Source of the DNA: Aporrectodea caliginosa
Taxonomy: Eukaryota > Annelida > Clitellata > Crassiclitellata > Lumbricidae
Length of the DNA: 64,000 nucleotides
Assembly: GCA_020284085.1 (NCBI GenBank)
Contig: JACEVL010000691.1
Coordinates: forward strand, 85,001 to 149,000
Reading direction: 5' to 3'
In this document: positions 1 to 12,017 of the stretch, piece by piece
Numbering within the stretch: the first letter of the stretch is position 1
How the letters are laid out: every line of letters starts with the position of its first letter
Position numbers and translations under genes: made by a program
Notes under the pieces: model-generated
What the model saw: the letters and a program-made list of their open reading frames with translations, nothing else
Database searches by the model: none
What the model was told of the DNA's origin: nothing

Positions 1-1710
1 GGTAATTTATGTCCTTCAGATGATTGACGACCTTAGAAGCGCTAGAAAAACTACGTCGTCAATTATCCTTTGTTTAGTTCTGTCGAAGCTAAACCTAGAC
101 AGAGTCTTCTTAGAACAACGATCTTCCGAAGGAGTGTTAAGGTTATAGATGAAACAACATTCAGTGACCACACTAACTCCCTGAATGTTAACCAGGCATG
201 CTCTGTCTGATTCGATTTGGAAAGTCATCGATACATACACACGCAAACATACACACGCACAAACATACAAACACACTGCAGACATAATAGAACAATTATA
301 ATATTATATGCCTACAGGCTATGCAATTTGTACGTGTGTATCATTTAACGATAGGAAAGCTTAAGCACTATATGTCTGTCTGTGTGTCTATCTGTTTGTC
401 TGCATGTCCGTCTTTGTGTCTGTATGCCTCTGTCTGTCTATCTGTTTCTTTATTTTCTCTCGCTATAGTTACTTTGTTACAATTACCTCGAAGTCTCTTT
501 GCCACTCTCGACTTCTCGATATGGCACAAATCGCAGTCAGGTGTAGCCTACGTGTGATTCTAAATTGGGTTTTTACTGCTCTCCAATTGTTGCTCGCAAC
601 GACTGACATTTATACAACTGCAGCCGACAACAACAACAACCTCCTCCGGCGAACGAGACGCTCGTTACGGAGGCCACGAGTGAGAGACCCCAATGGTAAT
701 AATAGTACGTCGCAGCATCGCTAAGTGAGACGCATCTACGTCGGTTCATGTAAATCAGCGCAAGTGTACCCGACCATAGACCTCCTTTATTAGGCCATTC
801 TTACCGTGCGAGGCTCACTTAAGATACCCCGTCGGACAAATAAAAGAAACTTTATTACCGTCAAGACGAGTTGCTCGATCGTTAGTTTCTCCTTCGCTCG
901 CTCTCTTTCCGGCTCCGAGTCGCGTGTTCGGCGATCACGTAGTTACGACTTTGAAGTAGTCGTCGTTGTCTTATCGATTGCAGTGTGGGGCCGCCGCCGG
1001 ACAGAGCCGCACCTATTCCGTCCGTTGGTCTCAGTCTCAGGCCTCTCTTCCCTAAACCGAGACTTTCTAAAGCCTTTATAAGCTCTCTGTTAGAGAGGCT
1101 AACACCCGATTGGCGGCAACGCTGACGAGGAAGGGACGGCCTACTAAATGCAAGGCCTCTCTCTGCCTGCCATCGACTGCCTGCAGCCGTAGACCGGCAT
1201 CGGCTGACATACGCTATAGCCCCCGTCGCGGCAGATCGACGGACGCACAGACGACCGACGGAGGGCCTTCGAACGACGGAGGGCCTAGGACCGACCGAGG
1301 TCTGATGTCTGGAGGCGCTGTCTCAGCCTTATCGTCGGCGGTCGTCAGGTGGCGTGCTAGAGGTCGACCGGTAGCCCCCTCCTCCTCCTCCTCTGACGAT
1401 GGGCGCCAAATTACCTCCAGATGAGTCTATTTTCTTAAGCACCGGAGACGAACGATTGCTTATTGCCAATGTCGAAACCGATTTCAAGCCAAACCCAGGA
1501 GGAGTCTGCACTCCAGTTGACAAACGCACCTCCTTCAGCCTACTGTCTTCTCTGCTCTTAAGTCCTTCTCTCTTCACCTTTTAGTACTTCTACTAGTCTA
1601 ATGACCCTGTTCATACTCTTCTTATTTTCATTCTCATCGTGATAGTCTTGTTTTTTGTCTTATTCTTGTTCTTGTTCTTGCTCTTATTCTTGCTCTCCTC
1701 TTCCTCTTTC
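1..1710. other. Intergenic, no supported gene
   Basis: I see no ORF with recognisable protein features. About 360-450 is a TGTC/TCTG-rich low-complexity stretch. About 880-1400 is GC- and CpG-richer than its surroundings and contains short repeated GACGGAGGGCC-type words. The short ORFs here have skewed composition typical of non-coding sequence. A CpG-rich promoter is possible, but no adjacent gene supports it. Confidence 0.5.
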
Positions 1711-1715
1711 TCCAT

Positions 1716-1726
1716 CAACATCATCA

Positions 1727-1801
<75 letters not shown>

Positions 1802-1810
1802 TCGTCATCG

Positions 1811-1865
<55 letters not shown>
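1716..1865. repeat. GTC then ATC trinucleotide array
   Basis: About 70 bases of (GTC)n run directly into about 60 bases of (ATC)n. A CTT/CTC-rich pyrimidine tract follows to about 1975. The long poly-Val, poly-Ser and poly-Asp reading frames across it are artefacts of the repeat. Confidence 0.95.
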
Positions 1866-2243
1866 ATTCTTCTACTTCTTCTACTTCTTCTCCTTCTTCT
1901 CCTTCTACTCCTTCTCCTCCTCCTTCTTCTCCTCCTTCTCCTCCTCCTCGTTCTCCTCCTCCTCCTCCTGTTATACCTCTGCCACGTTCTCGTGCTTTCC
2001 GTCTTTCCTCCTCCACTTTTTCCATATACCCTGATTGACTAGATAATATGCATCTGGCTGACCTTCCCTCGAATAACCTTCTGCTTGGTGGAGCACATAC
2101 TCTCCTATGCACCGTCCAACCTATAATCACCGACCGCCTGGCTTGAATATCAATAGAAGATGATCGCCTACTTAATAAGTCGGCATCGAATCCAGGGATG
2201 ATGGGCAAATGCATGGGCGCATTAGATATCTCTCGATTAAGAC

Positions 2244-3388
2244 CAGTGATGTCAAAGAGCAGGCCCGCGGGCCATTTCTGGCCCGCCGATGATTTTTCTG
2301 GCCCGCGGCCCTGTGCCCTTAAGACTACAAAATTTGAGAATAAAAGTTCGACTTTTTTAATTACCACAGTCAATACCAAATACACGTAATGTTGAGCTGC
2401 AATGTAAAGATATTACCACAGTATAAATAATTACTTGCTTAAGGGCAAGGTAGTAAGTGCCCAGCACTTTGAACACATGAACGAAGCATTAAACATCGTT
2501 TTCGACTCTGCTAAATATGGCAGACATACTTGATGCATTTAGAAAACGCTTCTCAGCATTCAGACAGAGGACCAATTTAAGCTGTTTAGCAATCCATTTG
2601 GAATCAATCCTGCGACTGTTCCAAGTTTGTTAGAAATGGAGCTCGTTGATTCGCAGTGTAACACAGCACTGAAAACCAAAGTCACAAGTACAGAAGCGCA
2701 GGTGTTTTATCAGCAACTGCCCAGAGAAACTTTTCCTCATTTACGAACACATGCTGCTTGAATGCAGTGTTTGTTCGCCAGCTCATACCTGTGCGAGCAA
2801 GGATATTCAAAGATGACAAGACAGAGATTATGGCTGACTGACTCAAATCTACTTGCAAATCTCAGAGTATAGCGCTAGCTGTAAATAAGCAGTCTGACAT
2901 CCCTCCTCTTGTAAAAAAAACAGTGTCAAGTTTCCAGTGCTACTATTACTAATCAGTATTTTTCCTTGATGTACAATTGTACATTGTACACTGGACAGAC
3001 AGTTTATTCAAATTTATCTCATTAATTTTTTATTGCGAGCTTATACTATGCGTTTTACAGAGACTTGTTTTAATTCTTAAATATCAGATTAAGATAAATT
3101 TTAGTTATTAATGAACAATAGGCCTGTCTCTCAACTAGAATACATTTATCTTAGGCTTAATGAGTTTATGTGATGTTCGTGACTGATGATGAAGATAAAA
3201 ATTAAAATTTTATAAGCCTACGTAATTTGACTTGGTATGCTAAAAATGCATTATTTAAGATTTAGTTTTGCAAAGAGCCCCTTCCAGATTTCATCCCCAT
3301 TTTGCTCAGGAGCCTTCGACACCCTGGCCCGCCACTTGCTGGAAAGTATTGCAACTGGCCCGCCATTGAAAAAGGTTTGACACCCCTG
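2244..3388 (+). mobile_element. hAT-type DNA transposon, copy 1 (non-autonomous, decayed ORF)
   Basis: The element is 1145 bp and begins CAGTGATGTCAAA. It ends with the reverse complement of CAGGGGTGTCAAA, so the terminal inverted repeats are short and imperfect. It is flanked by perfect 8-bp direct repeats ATTAAGAC at 2236-2243 and 3389-3396, the target-site length typical of the hAT superfamily. GGCCCGCGGGCC-rich subterminal motifs sit at both ends. Around 2700-2870 a broken frame resembles the C-terminal dimerisation region of hAT transposases: a YLCEQGYSKM-like segment, then LTDSNLLANLRV. Stops and frame breaks mean no transposase is made. A near-identical copy lies inverted at 8423-9568, and both share the same defects. 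Confidence 0.9.
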
Positions 3389-3599
3389 ATTAAGACCATC
3401 ACACGGACTGTTACCGATCTGGAAGACGCATTCCAAGAACTAATCATTACTGTTGTTGCATCAGGAAGACATCCGTTTCATATCCGGAGTAATTGGAATA
3501 ACTCCAGTCCAGGGTTCCCTTACTCCATGGTCAACTTAAGCAGTATCGTCTTCATACGCATTTTAAACCACGTCGGCCTATATACAATACATGCATGAT

Positions 3600-3745
3600 C
3601 TCAATATCTGGTATTATTTGGTGCGTATTATACAGGGCACGGCGTCTCAGGATGGTCTAGACTCGGACTAAAGACGAAGAAAGAACTTTGGGCATTCATC
3701 TGTACCAATCGCAACAGCCTAAGGAATTGATGATGATGATGATGA
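3600..3745 (+). mobile_element. Possible LINE 3' terminus ending in (GAT)n
   Basis: Unique-looking sequence runs into TTGATGATGATGATGATGAC at about 3728. RTE-type LINEs commonly end in a short ATTGATGATG-like repeat. No protein-coding part is readable here, so the assignment rests on the tail alone. Confidence 0.3.
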
Positions 3746-3805
3746 CGACGATGATGCGTCAGTATATCTTCTTATTTGTTGTCTTTAGAAGTAATGGCAC
3801 TCGCG

Positions 3806-3985
3806 TATATATATATAAATAAATAAACTGATTTGATATGATTTGATATATATATATATATACACTGTATACAGATCAAATCAAATCAAATCATATCAAA
3901 TCAGTTTATTTCCTGAATCTTCAGTTATGGATATATATATATATTCAGTAATATATATATATATATATATATAATTTTATTTATA
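3806..3985. repeat. AT-rich tract containing a 26-bp inverted repeat
   Basis: TATATA runs surround two perfect 26-bp inverted arms at 3821-3846 and 3886-3911, reading AAATAAACTGATTTGATATG and onward, separated by about 39 bp of mostly (TA)n. The flanking TA runs continue to about 3975. Confidence 0.8.
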
Positions 3986-4320
3986 TAGGCCTACTTGATT
4001 AAATCTGCACCGCCTTATCTTTCATTTGGCAACCTACGTAAACCATGATCCCGTTGACAATAAAAGTATACAACAGATCACCATTTGGGAATGTTGGCCT
4101 CATTTCTATGGAAAGCCAGACATGCACGTAGGCTGATAAAGGCAGACGGATGAGCAAGTCCAGAAACAGGCAGAAGAACACAATGGAAGGTACCGACGAA
4201 CAGGCATTCCATATAGACAGCACAAAGGAATCGATCTGAATACACAGCGACAGACATACAGACAGACATACAGACAGACATTCAGACAGATAGACAGACA
4301 GACAAATACAGACACACACA
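3986..4320. other. Non-coding spacer
   Basis: No gene is supported. The last 80 bases become (ACAGACAT)-like and lead into the CTGA array. ORFs on the minus strand are CVCLSVCL-type low-complexity artefacts. Confidence 0.5.
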
Positions 4321-4572
4321 AAGACTGACTGACTGACTGGCTGGCTGACTGACTGACTGACTGACTGACTGACTGACTGACTGACTGACTGACTGACTGA
4401 CTGACTGACTAACCGACTGACTGCTGATTGGCTGACTGACTGACTGACTGACTAACTAACTGACTGACTGACTGACTGACTGACTGACTGACTGACTGAC
4501 TGACTGACTGACTGACTGACTGACTGACTGACTGACTGACTGACTGACTGACTGACTGACTGACTGACTGAC
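4321..4572. repeat. (GACT)n tetranucleotide array
   Basis: An almost uninterrupted CTGA/GACT array of about 250 bp, with a few interruptions (GGCTGGCT near 4340, AACCGACTGACTGCTGATTGG near 4411-4431). ACAG-rich degenerate repeat continues to about 4650. The SQSVSQSV reading frames are artefacts. Confidence 0.95.
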
Positions 4573-4659
4573 AAGTGGAGAGACCTACAGATAGACCGAA
4601 AGACAGGAGGACAGACAGACATATAGAGACATAGACAGACACACAGAGACATATAAACA

Positions 4660-5530
4660 GTGTCCAACAAAGGGAGGAGGGTTTCTTATAGATCAGCAGG
4701 AAGTCCTGTCAGGATGGAATCCATTTCTTGAGCCATATACATGTATACGCTTTAACACAGACAACACCCTCTGCTGGAGATGTTGGTTCAGCCCCCTTGT
4801 AATCGGACTCTGCTATCGCCCATCTCCTGCAGAGCATGCGACCAAGGAGACGAACCCCATCCCCTGCTGGGCAGCGGCACCCACATCTGCAGAAAACATA
4901 AGCCAACAGCCGACTTAAATTTAAGGCACCGTATACAGACTTTGTATAGGCCTTCTTTAAGTCCAACGTATGTTAGGCATATCATATGTTTTCAATAATA
5001 CATATCCTATTAGGCATATAATAACGTTGCAGTCAAACGTACAGCCATGTAGTTGAATGCCTGTTGGTCTACAGGAGAGTATCAGATAGAATGTCAGTGG
5101 CGTAGACAAGGGGGGGGTTTGGGGGGTTAAACCCCCCCCCATTGGCTCAGGGAAGAAAATTTAAATAAGAAGAAACAAAGCAACTGTTAGTGACAATTGT
5201 TTTTCTTACTTTATTCCAGTGCATATTTCAGTGAATTTGAAGTGGTGGGACAAATACCTAGTGAGAGTAAAAATTGTCATTGAAAAAAGGGTGAAAAAAA
5301 TTTTTCGCGTGTTTTTAAATCAGTGGTGGGACAAATCCGAGCAGTGGTCGGACATTTGTTCTACCACTTAAACAGTTCAAATATGCCCTGCTTTATTCTC
5401 TTTATTACTTTATTCCCTTTGCGAGGGGCTTCGCGCCTTCGACACCATCGTTCGTTCACGCTCGAAGGGATTTCATAAATTAGAATGTAATATAACATTC
5501 CATATCTACAATAGGTCTATTATTAATTGT
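4660..5530. other. Spacer with a G-run/C-run palindrome
   Basis: No gene is supported. At about 5108-5140 a run of G, then TTTGGGGGG, then TTAAA, then nine C forms a near-perfect G/C palindrome. It follows AGTGGCGTAGACAAG, a context resembling the ends of short inverted-repeat elements. The remainder is unremarkable. Confidence 0.5.
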
Positions 5531-5532
5531 CA

Positions 5533-5805
5533 GCCCGATAGTCTAGTAGTTAGAGTGCTGAAATGTCAACCTAGAGTTCGAGGTTTCAAATCCCCGCCAG
5601 GCAAGAATTTTTTCGAGATTTGTGTTCCAACTGTGCCTCCAAACCGACTTAGTTATTATAAGTACCCTGACCATACACTGTCAGTGGCAGGATCAGACGG
5701 CGAGGGAGAGGACTGGCCATCCGCCTTCATATGCCGAGGCTAAGAAAAATGAAGTCCTACCCATGGCCACCTCTCAGAGCTAGCTTAAGGAACTGCTCTT
5801 CTTGT
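5533..5805 (+). mobile_element. tRNA-derived SINE (family A), copy 1
   Basis: The head resembles a tRNA gene. An A-box TAGTCTAGTAG at 5539-5549 fits TRGYNNANNNG, and a B-box-like GTTTCAAATCC lies at 5583-5593. The body includes ACCCTGACCATACACTGTCAG and GGCGAGGGAGAGGACTGGCC. The 3' part reads GCTAAGAAAAATGAAGTCC and ends near GGAACTGCTCTTCTTG. The same body recurs at 19139-19330 (minus), 41200-41535 (minus) and 52745-52980 (plus), which defines a dispersed family. Confidence 0.8.
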
Positions 5806-6030
5806 TGTTGACCTCTGAACTTCACTCAATGGATTTATTACCATGAGTGCCTCTTAACGCAGAGATATTATCTGTCATTGACTACTCTATTACTGTTAGT
5901 AATAGTTCAACATCTCATATAGTATTCGATTGTTACAATAACAAGCCAATTCGTAATCTATGGAAAGTGCTTCGCTCTCTCAAAGCACTTTCCATGCAGA
6001 GTTCCGGAGTTCGATCAGACTAAGAGGTGT
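5806..6030. other. Spacer, nothing recognised
   Basis: Non-coding sequence between the SINE and the ACAG-rich repeat. A short inverted pair AAGTGCTTCGCTCTCTC/AAAGCACTT lies near 5966-5990. Confidence 0.4.
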
Positions 6031-6035
6031 AGAGA

Positions 6036-6284
6036 GGGAGACAGACAGAGACAGATAGACAGAGATAGACACACACAGACAGAGACACAGAGACACAGAG
6101 ACACAGACACAGACACAGACACAGACACAGAGACAGACAGACACTGAGACAGAGACACAGAGACAGACAGACACAGAAACAGAGAGACAGAGAGGCTTCG
6201 GTGCGCCGTCGATTGACGACGCTTCGTGCTCCAAGTGGCACTCACGACAGACGCAAGACATGTGCGTTGTGCAATGATACAATG

Positions 6285-6316
<32 letters not shown>

Positions 6317-6545
6317 GGACGGACAGGCCATCTGGCAGACAGACGGACAGACGGACACAGACATATCAAACAGACAGACAGGCAAACAGACAAACGGATG
6401 GACAGACAGACAGATCAAACAGACAGACAAACAGACAGATGGACGGACAGGCCATCTGGCAGACAGACGGACAGATCAAACAGACAGACAGACAGGTATA
6501 CGTACAGACAGACTCAGACAGACACAGACAGTGTGTACCAGCAGA
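6036..6545. repeat. Degenerate (ACAG)n / (ACAGAG)n region
   Basis: Two blocks of ACAG/ACAGAC/ACAGAG-rich sequence, about 6036-6190 and 6285-6530, flank a short unique segment (about 6195-6280). The second block repeats a longer unit containing GGACAGGCCATCTGGCAGAC at about 6322 and again at about 6447. Confidence 0.85.
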
Positions 6546-6887
6546 ACGCTTGGGTTTATTTCTTTCTTGATATCTTAGCATGAGTTCTTGTCAATTCGAA
6601 TGACATATTCAATGCCGAGGAATGTGCGTGTGCCTGCCTCGTTGTCTGGCACTTTGGGAATTCATCCGTCTCTGGGTGCAGACGAGATCCGGTTGGAGCC
6701 GAAACAAGAGACATTCAACCAACGCAGAATCCGCTTCAAATCCCTCAAGACTGTCAATCAAGGCTTCCACGAATGTCAGCTCTTCTTCATCTCTCTCAAT
6801 GTATGACATCATAGGTAAATAGGTAGGCGAGAAAGTGAGTAAGAGAGTTATGTAGCAGTGCGAGTAAGTTAATAAGTGAGTAAGTAA

Positions 6888-7106
6888 GTGTGTATGTATG
6901 TATGTATGTATGTATGTATGTATGTATGTATGTATGTATGTATGTATGTATGTATGTATGTATGTATGTATGTATGTATGTATGTATGTATGTATGTATG
7001 TATGTATGTATGTATGTATGTATGTATGTATGTATGTATGTATGTATGTATGTATGTATGTATGTATGTATGTATGTATGTATGTATGCATGTATCCATG
7101 TATGCA
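6888..7106. repeat. (TATG)n array
   Basis: About 200 bp of nearly pure TATG repeat. On the minus strand it reads (CATA)n and directly follows a LINE-tail-like motif at 7121-7163. The HTYIHTYI and MYVCMYVC frames are artefacts. Confidence 0.95.
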
Positions 7107-7120
7107 TTTATGTATGTATC

Positions 7121-7170
7121 TGAACATTTTTATAGCGCGTTTTCAGTAGTTGACAGAGGCGTGAAGGCAT
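7121..7170 (-). mobile_element. CR1-like LINE 3'-terminal hairpin
   Basis: On the minus strand ACGCCTCTGTCAACTACTG is followed by CGCGCTATAAAAATGTTC, then (CATA)n. This matches the GCGCCTCTGA...GCGCTATAAATG signature found at other LINE ends in this window. Confidence 0.5.
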
Positions 7171-7690
7171 GGCTGTCTTACAGATCTGCTGAGGTGCATC
7201 TTGAGAGGTGCAGTTGAAAATGTCTCTTGTGGCGTTAAGGTTATAATTTTCAGTGGATAAAGACGGTACATGAGGATAGCTATCTAATAGGCCTTTGCAT
7301 GTCTATATCATCACCACCAAGACACACTATAATTTATCCTCCTACTCTCCTCTAATATATCCTCATCCTCGTCATCGCCATTTTATTTTCTTCGTCATCA
7401 TCCTAATTAACATTCATACATCTCATTCGCTTCATCCGAATCGTATTTAAATGTTCATCTGTAGTTTGTAGGGCCGTTCTGACATCATCAATTGAGGCGA
7501 ATGAATGTCTAGAAACGTACCCTCAGTGGAATTCACCTATGAATGCATTCTGACTGAGTGAGTGAATAGAAGGATGGATGAATGACCGTGACTTTATATG
7601 AAAAAGATGTAATCGCGGAATTTGGAGTATGAATATTCGGCTGAACACAAAAATCTGCCGTTTAAATCTTATCATACTACCTCTGTTTCT
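7171..7690. other. Spacer, nothing recognised
   Basis: Non-coding; AT-rich with TCATC-rich short runs near 7310-7400. Confidence 0.4.
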
Positions 7691-7714
7691 TTATTGGACT
7701 GAGACCTGATAGCT

Positions 7715-8115
7715 TATAATGGTCCATGAGAAGAAGCCGGAGGTCTTCCATCAGTGGTGCTTGAGGAGATTCATGCGAATTGCATATTCTACACACACAT
7801 ACAAGTAGAATAGAAAGGCGCAGGAGACAGACCCCGGTATTGAAGATGCACTGTTGAAACTACGGTTGTATTAGCACTTCCCACGCTGCGATGACAGGCT
7901 GAACGCCACGGGGAGCTGAGAGCACATCTAGTCGGGACACCACGTGGGTCTGGTCGGTTGAGACGAATCTTCACACAGCATGGAGACGAACCCGACACCC
8001 GAGACGGCTGGCAAAGTATCGTGGAATGACAACATCGTGGAATGGACAATGTCCTGGAGAGGAAGGAGCACACAACTTATGATGAGGAAGGTCTGGCCAG
8101 AAAAGGACTACAGTA
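7715..8115 (+). pseudogene. LINE reverse-transcriptase C-terminal remnant
   Basis: The conceptual plus-strand frames give EKKPEVFHQWCLRRFMRIAY and then, in another frame, GKVSWNDNIVEWTMSWRG followed by a WPEKDYSI-like segment. This order is typical of the region after the polymerase domain of jockey/RTE-type LINE ORFs (a CLRRI-like motif, then GRPK-W-D). Frame breaks and stops show it is dead. No 3' tail was identified. Confidence 0.45.
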
Positions 8116-8422
8116 TACGCATTAGTGTCTTCAGTAAAGCAGCATGCTGGATCTGGAATAGAGATCGAAGCTTTTCAAGCTTTCTTATGTGAAAAGTGCA
8201 TGCATATTGTGAGAAGTTCTAGCAATACATATGAGATTTGTGGAGAGAGTTGAGTTGAGCATCATTCCAAGATTAGGAACAGCGGAAGACAGGCAAATAA
8301 AGGGGAGAAGGGTCTATGAGACCAGACGATGGGTGTGAATGCTAGATTTTTATTCTTTTGACCACGCTATACCTAACAACTTACAAGGCTTCACCAATCA
8401 ACTACTAATGTTTGCTCTATAT

Positions 8423-9568
8423 CAGGGGTGTCAAACCTTTTTCAATGGCGGGCCAGTTGCAATACTTTCCAGCAAGTGGCGGGCCAGGGTGTCGAAGGCT
8501 CCTGAGCAAAATGGGGATGAAATCTGGAAGGGGCTCTTTGCAAAACTAAATCTTAAATAATGCATTTTTAGCATACCAAGTCAAATTACGTAGGCTTATA
8601 AAATTTTAATTTTTATCTTCATCATCAGTCACGAACATCACATAAACTCATTAAGCCTAAGATAAATGTATTCTAGTTGAGAGACAGGCCTATTGTTCAT
8701 TAATAACTAAAATTTATCTTAATCTGATATTTAAGAATTAAAACAAGTCTCTGTAAAACGCATAGTATAAGCTCGCAATAAAAAATTAATGAGATAAATT
8801 TGAATAAACTGTCTGTCCAGTGTACAATGTACAATTGTACATCAAGGAAAAATACTGATTAGTAATAGTAGCACTGGAAACTTGACACTGTTTTTTTTAC
8901 AAGAGGAGGGATGTCAGACTGCTTATTTACAGCTAGCGCTATACTCTGAGATTTGCAAGTAGATTTGAGTCAGTCAGCCATAATCTCTGTCTTGTCATCT
9001 TTGAATATCCTTGCTCGCACAGGTATGAGCTGGCGAACAAACACTGCATTCAAGCAGCATGTGTTCGTAAATGAGGAAAAGTTTCTCTGGGCAGTTGCTG
9101 ATAAAACACCTGCGCTTCTGTACTTGTGACTTTGGTTTTCAGTGCTGTGTTACACTGCGAATCAACGAGCTCCATTTCTAACAAACTTGGAACAGTCGCA
9201 GGATTGATTCCAAATGGATTGCTAAACAGCTTAAATTGGTCCTCTGTCTGAATGCTGAGAAGCGTTTTCTAAATGCATCAAGTATGTCTGCCATATTTAG
9301 CAGAGTCGAAAACGATGTTTAATGCTTCGTTCATGTGTTCAAAGTGCTGGGCACTTACTACCTTGCCCTTAAGCAAGTAATTATTTATACTGTGGTAATA
9401 TCTTTACATTGCAGCTCAACATTACGTGTATTTGGTATTGACTGTGGTAATTAAAAAAGTCGAACTTTTATTCTCAAATTTTGTAGTCTTAAGGGCACAG
9501 GGCCGCGGGCCAGAAAAAAATCATCGGCGGGCCAGAAATGGCCCGCGGGCCTCTCTTTGACATCACTG
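8423..9568 (-). mobile_element. hAT-type DNA transposon, copy 2 (inverted relative to copy 1)
   Basis: The element is 1146 bp with the same termini as the copy at 2244-3388 but in reverse orientation, flanked by perfect 8-bp repeats CTCTATAT at 8415-8422 and 9569-9576. Different target duplications show an independent insertion rather than a segmental duplication. Read by eye, the copies differ by only a few indels near the 5' end: GAGAGGCCC versus GAGCAGGCCC, and a longer T run. The transposase-like region carries the same stops as copy 1, so an enzyme encoded elsewhere must have moved it. Confidence 0.9.
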
Positions 9569-9576
9569 CTCTATAT

Positions 9577-10260
9577 CGATTGTAATCACTGTCTCGTGCT
9601 TAATCTATAAGTCTTGTTATGTCTGGGTTTATGGAGTCGTTGTCTTCTTTGCTTATCTTTCCCTTTCAATTGATGTATACAATGAAATTGTTTGAGATCC
9701 GTCCAACTGGCATTCTTTCCGCATGTCCAAACCATCTCCGGAATGTTCAGTGAATCCATCAGATTCGTTTCAATATCCAACTGTGCTGTCGTATTTTTCT
9801 TCGTTATAGATTGATGCATATAATAATATAAGATGAGAAATTCATTGCGATTGTTCCCTTTTAATGGATTCTCTACCGTCAATGTGATTCGTGCCAAGCA
9901 AAGCGTTCTATTGAGACAAGTCTTGCGGAAAACCTTATTCGCTTCAACGGATCTGATGCGAATCGGTGTTCTAATGGCTGTCGCAGCAATTCTTCCTCAT
10001 CAGTAACTATAACGACTGCGGGTCCACTTTGATCTATACCACTGTACGTCCACTGAAGTCGTGTTTGTCTCCGCCTCTGTTTCTTGGTCTATGCTTCTGT
10101 CTCTCTCGCTGTCTCTGTCTGTCTGTCTCTTTTTCTGTCTGTCTCTGTGTGTCTGTCTGTCTCTGTCTCTGCCTGTCTCTGTCTCTATCTCTCTCCTCAG
10201 GCGTCTCTGTCTCTATCTCTCTCTTTGTCTCTCTGTCTGTCTCTCTGTCTGTCTCTCTGT
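9577..10260. other. Spacer grading into CTGT-rich repeat
   Basis: A 103-codon minus-strand frame (9586-9897) shows no recognisable motif. From about 10075 the sequence becomes TCTG/TCTC-rich. Confidence 0.4.
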
Positions 10261-10263
10261 CTC

Positions 10264-10397
<134 letters not shown>

Positions 10398-10762
10398 TCT
10401 GTGTCTATACATAAAGATGCCTGATAATTATAAGGGGCGGAGTTACCCGCCCTGAATCTCTGTATCCATTTGTCTGTTTATCTGTTCGATTGTATCTGTC
10501 TGATAGTTAGTGTCAGTGTCTCTATGGCCGCTGTCTATAATGTCTTAGCGTATACCTGTTTCCACCTGTAACTATAACGACTGCCTGTAGACTGTATCTG
10601 TAGATGTCATTGCATATCTATCTGTTCTTTTTCTGAATGTCGCTCCCGTCTTCTTTTAGCATAATCATATTTTCCGTTGCTTTGGCTTCATAATTATTAG
10701 ATTAGGACTTATTGGGACCGTTATTTGGTCTATGCTTCCGTATTTCCACATTCATTCATTTC

Positions 10763-10812
10763 GAGAATTTATATATCGCCTCTTCAAGAGACCTACTCAG
10801 AGGCGCTCCCAG
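10763..10812 (-). mobile_element. CR1-like LINE 3'-terminal hairpin
   Basis: The minus strand reads GAGCGCCTCTGAGTAGG, a loop, then GAGGCGATATATAAATTC. The inverted GCGCCTCT/AGAGGCG arms and the TATAAAT tail match the family motif. Confidence 0.55.
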
Positions 10813-12010
10813 CCCAGCCTCGGCTAAAAATAGAGATTTGAGCAACTCATAGAATTATCACAGAGTAGAAAAGACGCTATGGAAGAGATACATGTAGATA
10901 CATAAATAGTTTTCCACCTACATTACATGGTATACATTCTTCCTTGGTATAAGCGACAGAGTGTGTGTCATATCAGATAAAGTTATCATCACTATATATC
11001 CGGTCGAACCAATATGTCTTCTGGACTGGTTCCTGGCCCATGGATCCGGGGTAGGGGTCCTTTTCAGTTCACTCTGCCAATGGTTGTGCAATCGTATTTT
11101 TGAGGCCCGGATGTACCACGTGACCAACCCTATATAAGCCCGCGCAAACCCAGATCAAGGATTCTTGTGGGAACCATGGCATTGGCCTACAGGAATCGTT
11201 GCGTGGCTGCTGGTGATTTTAGCCCTCCGTGAATTCAGTATGAGAGATTACTACTTTCTTCGTATGTGCATTATGGGTTTTATTTCAAAGTTTTGTCATT
11301 ATTTTCTCATTTATCTGCTTCAGAAATTCATTTCCGGTCGCATTTCCATACGCACTTAAATTACTTTTATATTGTGATCGAGTAGTTTCCATCTTTTATA
11401 GGGGCTAGTTCCCAGAGCAAATAACGTAGGAGCTATCAGTGAATCCAGTAGGCCTAGCCTATCTTAATTAGACGGTGTCTCCGCCTCCCCCCGTCATAGA
11501 ATGTAAGCAAACTAAGCATATTGTTAGACGGTCGGTCAGTCGGTGCTGCAGGAAGTTTTAACCGATTCAGATGACGGCCCTGGAACCTATATCGTCCAAA
11601 CCATTAATCAAATACGTCGTCTATGCATAGGTCTTAACAAGCACGAATGCATTCAAACTGGCTGTATGTATATACTATACATGCATAGGCATAAAATTGT
11701 GCTTTGCATATAATAGGTTCCGATATAGGCAAGTATTATGGGGTCGTTTGTCTAATTCTATTCCGACTCCAATCTAAGCTAATGGTCTCTATGGTGCCGT
11801 TATATTAATGCACGTGATATTAATTGATGGATATTGCTAAATAGAAATCGTCCTGGAAAATCGTAACCCGGTTGGAGAATCCTCTGCTCCACAATTCTTC
11901 ATCATCCATTTCCGTCTCTCCCTTCTTCATCTTCTTTTACGTTCTTTTCCATTTTGTCTCTTCCTTTGGCTGATTCTCCAGTTCTTTCCTTACTTCCTCC
12001 TCGATGTCCT
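10813..12010. other. Spacer, no supported gene
   Basis: Mixed-composition non-coding sequence. A 64-codon plus-strand frame (11165-11359) is hydrophobic but has no homology I recognise. Confidence 0.4.
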
Positions 12011-12017
12011 AAGTCGA

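Noticed and set aside
1611..2385. Poly-Val, poly-Ser, poly-Asp and poly-Thr ORFs
   Set aside because: Trinucleotide repeat translated in every frame; no unique flanking domain.
3302..3598. 98-aa plus-strand ORF and its copy at 8339-8560
   Set aside because: It reads through the hAT element end into flanking DNA. Different flanks at the two copies show it is not a conserved gene.
6888..7127. IHTYIHTY and MYVCMYVC proteins (also at 15230-15750 and 23870-24290)
   Set aside because: Artefacts of CATA/TATG tetranucleotide repeats, open on both strands because the repeat lacks stop codons.
9586..9897. 103-aa minus-strand ORF
   Set aside because: No motif, no conservation evidence, and adjacent to a transposon boundary.
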